Under the pieces are notes generated by a model that did not search any database, was not told the DNA's origin, and saw only the letters and a program-made list of their open reading frames with translations. DNA of 7,357 nt from Rhizobium sp. Its GTDB lineage: Bacteria; Pseudomonadota; Alphaproteobacteria; Rhizobiales; Rhizobiaceae. The translations under genes and the position numbers were made by a program. The stretch is from the NCBI GenBank assembly GCA_003501385.1, contig DNPN01000261.1:1-7357 (forward strand). Reading direction: 5' to 3'. Below are positions 4,915 through 7,357 of the stretch, in pieces. Numbering within the stretch: the stretch's first letter is position 1; each line of letters opens with the position of its first letter.

Positions 4915-6750
4915 TCAAGCCGCGTAAGACATCCCTGAATTCCCCGCACCCCGGCCAATCTGGAACTGCCCCAGCAATTGCCGAAGCTTATTCACCTCGC
5001 CGGCCAGTGATGCGCTGGCGGCGGTGGTTTCTTCGACCATGGCGGCGTTTTGTTGGGTCATCTGGTCCATGTGGTTGACGGCGCTGTTGACCTGGGTGAG
5101 GCCTACGGATTGTTCCTGCGCCGAGGTGGCGATGGCGTCCATATGGCCGTTGGCGGTGGAGACGTAATCCTCAATGGTTTTGAGAACCGTGCCTGTGTCG
5201 CGCACAAGGGTCACGCCATTGCCCACTTCTTCCGAGGAATTGCGGATCAGTTCCTTGATTTCCTTGGCGGCCTGCGCCGAGCGCTGGGCCAGTTCGCGCA
5301 CTTCCTGCGCCACCACGGCAAAGCCCTTGCCTGCTTCACCCGCTCTCGCGGCTTCAACGCCTGCGTTCAGCGCCAGAAGGTTGGTCTGGAAGGCAATTTC
5401 ATCGATCACGCCGATGATGTTGGAGATCTGGCTGGAAGAGGCTTCAATGCGTTGCATGGCATCCACAGCATTGGCCACCACCTGACCGGATTGGCGTGCG
5501 GCCTTGTTGGCCTCGATCACCACAGCGCGGGCTTCCTGAGTGCGCTTGGCCGAGTTGGAGACATTGACGGTGATTTCATCCAGAGCGGCAGAGGTTTCCT
5601 CAAGCGAGGCGGCCTGCTGCTCCGTGCGCTTTGACAGATCACCGGCACCGGAGGCAATCTCGGTGGAGCCGTTGTTGATGTTGGTAACCGATTCCAGAAT
5701 GGCACCCATCGTTTGACCCAGAGTGCGGACGGATTGATTGAAATCGTGGCGAAGACCTTCAAATTCTTCGGAAAAGGCATCGCGTAGTTCAATGGTCAGA
5801 TCACCATCGGCCAAACGCTTCAGGCCAGCGGCCAGACCCGAGGTTGCCACCAACAAGCGTGCCCGTGCATCTTCTTCGGCTTTCATCTGTGCCTGCTTGC
5901 GCTGTTCTTCAAGGCGCAGGCGGCCCGCTTCCGCATCGGCCTCCAACTGGCGCTTGGCAACGGCATCTTCACGGAAAACCTCAACCGCATCGCACATCAG
6001 GCCAATTTCATCGCGGCGCGTACCAAAATCCGTGGCTCGTGTTGTGTCACCAGACGAAAGCCGGTGCATGGCCTCGACCAGCAATTTGATGGGCAACACC
6101 ACGGTACTGCGCAATACAAAAGCGGTGATGAGCAAGACCAGCACAATCAAGATCTGGATCGCGCCATTGATGGTCTCGGAGCGCGCTTCTGTCGCCTTAA
6201 GCGAGCTACGGGCATCGGTTGTGACCTTGCGAGACGCCGCAACCGCGCCTTGAATGGACTCGTTTAGCTTCGAGGTGATCGGTCTGGTGTATTGATCCCG
6301 GCGCGCAGTCAAGGCAACGAGATCCTGACTTTGCTGCGCCCGCTGCTCTTTCACAAAATCCTTTATCTTGATGGCAGCCGTTGCATAATCACCGAGGCCG
6401 GTTGAAATAGCTTGCAACGCATCCGTGTTCGCAGTCACGCGAAAGGCCTCTTTCAGGCTGTTTTGGCCATTGAGGGCTGATTTGTTCACGGCAGCCAGCT
6501 CATCATCAACTTCTTTGACGGTGGGTGCGAGCATGATGTTGCGTACGCCACTTTTCATCTCCACAAAGGCCTGGTCAGCAGCAGTGATGCCATCCAGAAC
6601 AGTCTGCTCACGCGAGACGATGTTTTGGGCCGCCTTTATCTTGCTGATCGTCCATTGCTGGTTGGCAACCATGCCAACGACCATGGCAACACCAAGTCCT
6701 GAGGCAATGTAGATCTTCTTTGCGATCGTGATATTTGATAAAAACGACAT
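4915..6750 (-). CDS. Methyl-accepting chemotaxis protein, transmembrane
   Basis: This 611-aa chemoreceptor signals through CheW and CheA. TM1 is at about 12-30 and TM2 at about 196-214 (AIQILIVLVLLITAFVL). Between them lies a periplasmic region of about 165 aa that is almost all helical, like a four-helix-bundle sensor, with no PAS or Cache features visible. A HAMP domain follows TM2 (about 214-268), then a charged coiled linker rich in E, R, K and Q, and a second HAMP-like unit (about 300-352, GLKRLADGDLTIELRD). The kinase-control hairpin tip is EIAFQTNLLALNAGVEAARA (451-470) and is highly conserved. Methylation-type motifs occur at QQAASLEETSAAL (378-390) and QNAAMVEETTAAS (568-580). The C-terminus ends GMSYAA, with no NWETF-type tail. 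The start is the ATG at 6750, 5 bases after GGGGAG; the upstream in-frame ATG at 6783 lacks such a site. No che genes are adjacent. The ligand is unknown. Confidence 0.93.
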   Translation of the reverse strand: MSFLSNITIAKKIYIASGLGVAMVVGMVANQQWTISKIKAAQNIVSREQTVLDGITAADQAFVEMKSGVRNIMLAPTVKEVDDELAAVNKSALNGQNSLKEAFRVTANTDALQAISTGLGDYATAAIKIKDFVKEQRAQQSQDLVALTARRDQYTRPITSKLNESIQGAVAASRKVTTDARSSLKATEARSETINGAIQILIVLVLLITAFVLRSTVVLPIKLLVEAMHRLSSGDTTRATDFGTRRDEIGLMCDAVEVFREDAVAKRQLEADAEAGRLRLEEQRKQAQMKAEEDARARLLVATSGLAAGLKRLADGDLTIELRDAFSEEFEGLRHDFNQSVRTLGQTMGAILESVTNINNGSTEIASGAGDLSKRTEQQAASLEETSAALDEITVNVSNSAKRTQEARAVVIEANKAARQSGQVVANAVDAMQRIEASSSQISNIIGVIDEIAFQTNLLALNAGVEAARAGEAGKGFAVVAQEVRELAQRSAQAAKEIKELIRNSSEEVGNGVTLVRDTGTVLKTIEDYVSTANGHMDAIATSAQEQSVGLTQVNSAVNHMDQMTQQNAAMVEETTAASASLAGEVNKLRQLLGQFQIGRGAGNSGMSYAA

Positions 6751-7080
6751 TGTTTCTCCCCGTTTTGGGCTGACCGCCCTCATCCCATGATGACAAATGC
6801 CAACCCCGCCACTGTGGATACAGACGAGCGGTGTGATTTGCGAAAGACCAGCAAAGCCAAAACGATCATTGCGTCAGACGATCCACTGGCGCCAAACCAG
6901 GGCATCACACACAGATGATGCTTCAAAGTGCGCAGCACGCTCTTTGCTGTTTTGCGGTTCCGGGCTGGACATCATTCCATCCAGACAGCATCGTGCCCGC
7001 TTGATCATCAAGCAGACCACTCAACGTCTTCAGATGCTCAGAGTGCGTCGGGTTCAAATGGAACAAGACACACTCCCGTT
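6751..7080. other. Intergenic region upstream of the chemoreceptor gene
   Basis: The region holds GGGGAG (6756-6761, - strand), the chemoreceptor ribosome-binding site, and presumably its promoter, for which I could not assign elements. A 125-codon + strand frame (6797-7174) and a 70-codon - strand frame (6923-7135) overlap each other, lack ribosome-binding sites, have low-complexity composition and run into the repeat at 7081. I treat both as chance frames. A perfect palindrome sits at 6999-7013. Confidence 0.4.
6999..7013. repeat. Perfect short palindrome GCTTGAT-C-ATCAAGC
   Basis: GCTTGAT (6999-7005) and ATCAAGC (7007-7013) are exact reverse complements around a single central base. It lies about 250 bases upstream of the chemoreceptor start. 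The size and symmetry fit a binding site for a dimeric regulator, but no partner gene is near and the occurrence could be chance or part of an old repeat. Confidence 0.4.
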
Positions 7081-7122
7081 TTCGTTGTTTGAGTTGGTCT
7101 TTTCGGGAAGACTGGATTCCAC
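7081..7122 (-). repeat. Rhizobial intergenic repeat core, copy B (inverted, degenerate)
   Basis: On the - strand this reads GTGGAATCCAGTCTTCCCGA and continues AAAGACCAACTCAAACAACG AA, matching positions 5-46 at 38 of 42 bases. It lacks the two large palindromes that follow copy A, so it looks like a lone, diverged remnant. Confidence 0.7.
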
Positions 7123-7266
7123 GTCTCCCCGACAAACTTCAAGGCGCAACAAAGCAGCGTCAACACCTCCATAGTGAAGTCATTCATTTAAGTATCTATT
7201 AATTTAGAACAAATACAGCAATCAATATTACAATTATAAATCACATATTTTATGGGAGGATTGATT

Positions 7267-7323
7267 GTGGCGCATGAGATCTATCGGGGGAGGTTTGGGG
7301 ATACCTCATCCTGCTCTCCTTAG
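7267..7323 (+). CDS. Candidate 18-aa ORF after an AT-rich island
   Basis: A GTG at 7267 follows GGGAGG (7254-7259) with a 7-base spacer and opens an 18-codon frame (MAHEIYRGRFGDTSSCSP) ending at TAG 7321-7323. Upstream, 7187-7250 is strikingly AT-rich and could hold a promoter. An alternative frame from ATG 7274 stays open to the window edge, but its spacing to GGGAGG (14 bases) is poor and its end would be repeat sequence. It may be a small peptide, a leader, or the start of a gene cut off by the edge. No family is recognised. Confidence 0.2.
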   Translation: MAHEIYRGRFGDTSSCSP

Positions 7324-7357
7324 AGTTTGTCTGGGAAAAGTGGAACCCGGTTTTCCC
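7323..7357 (+). repeat. Rhizobial intergenic repeat core, copy C (right edge)
   Basis: The core 7333-7357 has arms GGGAAAA and TTTTCCC around GTGGAACCCGG. Positions 7336-7357 match 1-22 with one mismatch. It is preceded by GAGTTTGTCT (7323-7332), which is also the flank of copies A and B read in their reverse orientation, but here the palindromic core is inverted relative to that flank. It is probably truncated by the window edge. Confidence 0.65.

Noticed and set aside
6751..6860. Possible sigma-54 type promoter (TGGC...TTGGC) upstream of the chemoreceptor gene
   Set aside because: The GG and GC dinucleotides do not have the required spacing, so the resemblance is superficial.
6797..7174. 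125-codon + strand frame upstream of the chemoreceptor gene
   Set aside because: It overlaps the inverted repeat copy, has a low-complexity composition rich in R, S, P and Q, lacks a ribosome-binding site and competes with another chance frame on the - strand.

Overview
The window looks like chromosomal or chromid DNA from a member of the Rhizobiaceae (Agrobacterium, Allorhizobium or Rhizobium). Three things suggest this. The intergenic spaces carry palindromic mosaic repeats of the kind described in rhizobia (cores of the type GGGAAAAGTGGAA...TTTTCCC, and paired large palindromes). Codon use is moderately GC-rich. The gene set is typical: quaternary-amine Rieske oxygenase, Lrp/LysE pair, long chemoreceptor. 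No database search was possible, so the taxon is an inference.

Layout, left to right. Positions 1-160 are a repeat core followed by two large palindromes, a RIME-like element. Positions 216-526 hold a candidate pair of very small + strand ORFs that overlap by ATGA; the second encodes a 59-aa single-pass membrane protein. Positions 572-691 are a cluster of three hairpins separating that pair from the convergent gbcAB operon. Positions 772-3101 (- strand) hold gbcA and gbcB, the Rieske oxygenase and its flavin/ferredoxin reductase for demethylation of a betaine (glycine betaine or stachydrine-like). Positions 3363-3821 (-) encode an Lrp/AsnC regulator, divergent from a LysE/RhtB-family exporter at 3952-4563 (+). 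A 350-bp gap ends in an intrinsic terminator (4791-4834, - strand) serving the chemoreceptor gene at 4915-6750 (-). The last 600 bp contain no convincing gene. They hold a short perfect palindrome, a degenerate inverted copy of the left-end repeat, an AT-rich island with a good ribosome-binding site before a tiny ORF, and a further repeat core at the right edge.

How the genes may work together: GbcA hydroxylates an N-methyl group of the betaine, using electrons passed from NAD(P)H through GbcB, which releases formaldehyde and the dimethyl compound. The Lrp regulator most likely controls the divergent amino-acid exporter; whether it also acts on gbcAB, which lies downstream on the same strand, is open. 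The chemoreceptor has its own ribosome-binding site and terminator and appears to be an orphan MCP. The strongest candidates for something undescribed are the tiny coupled ORF pair and the repeat architecture. The main genes are recognisable families.
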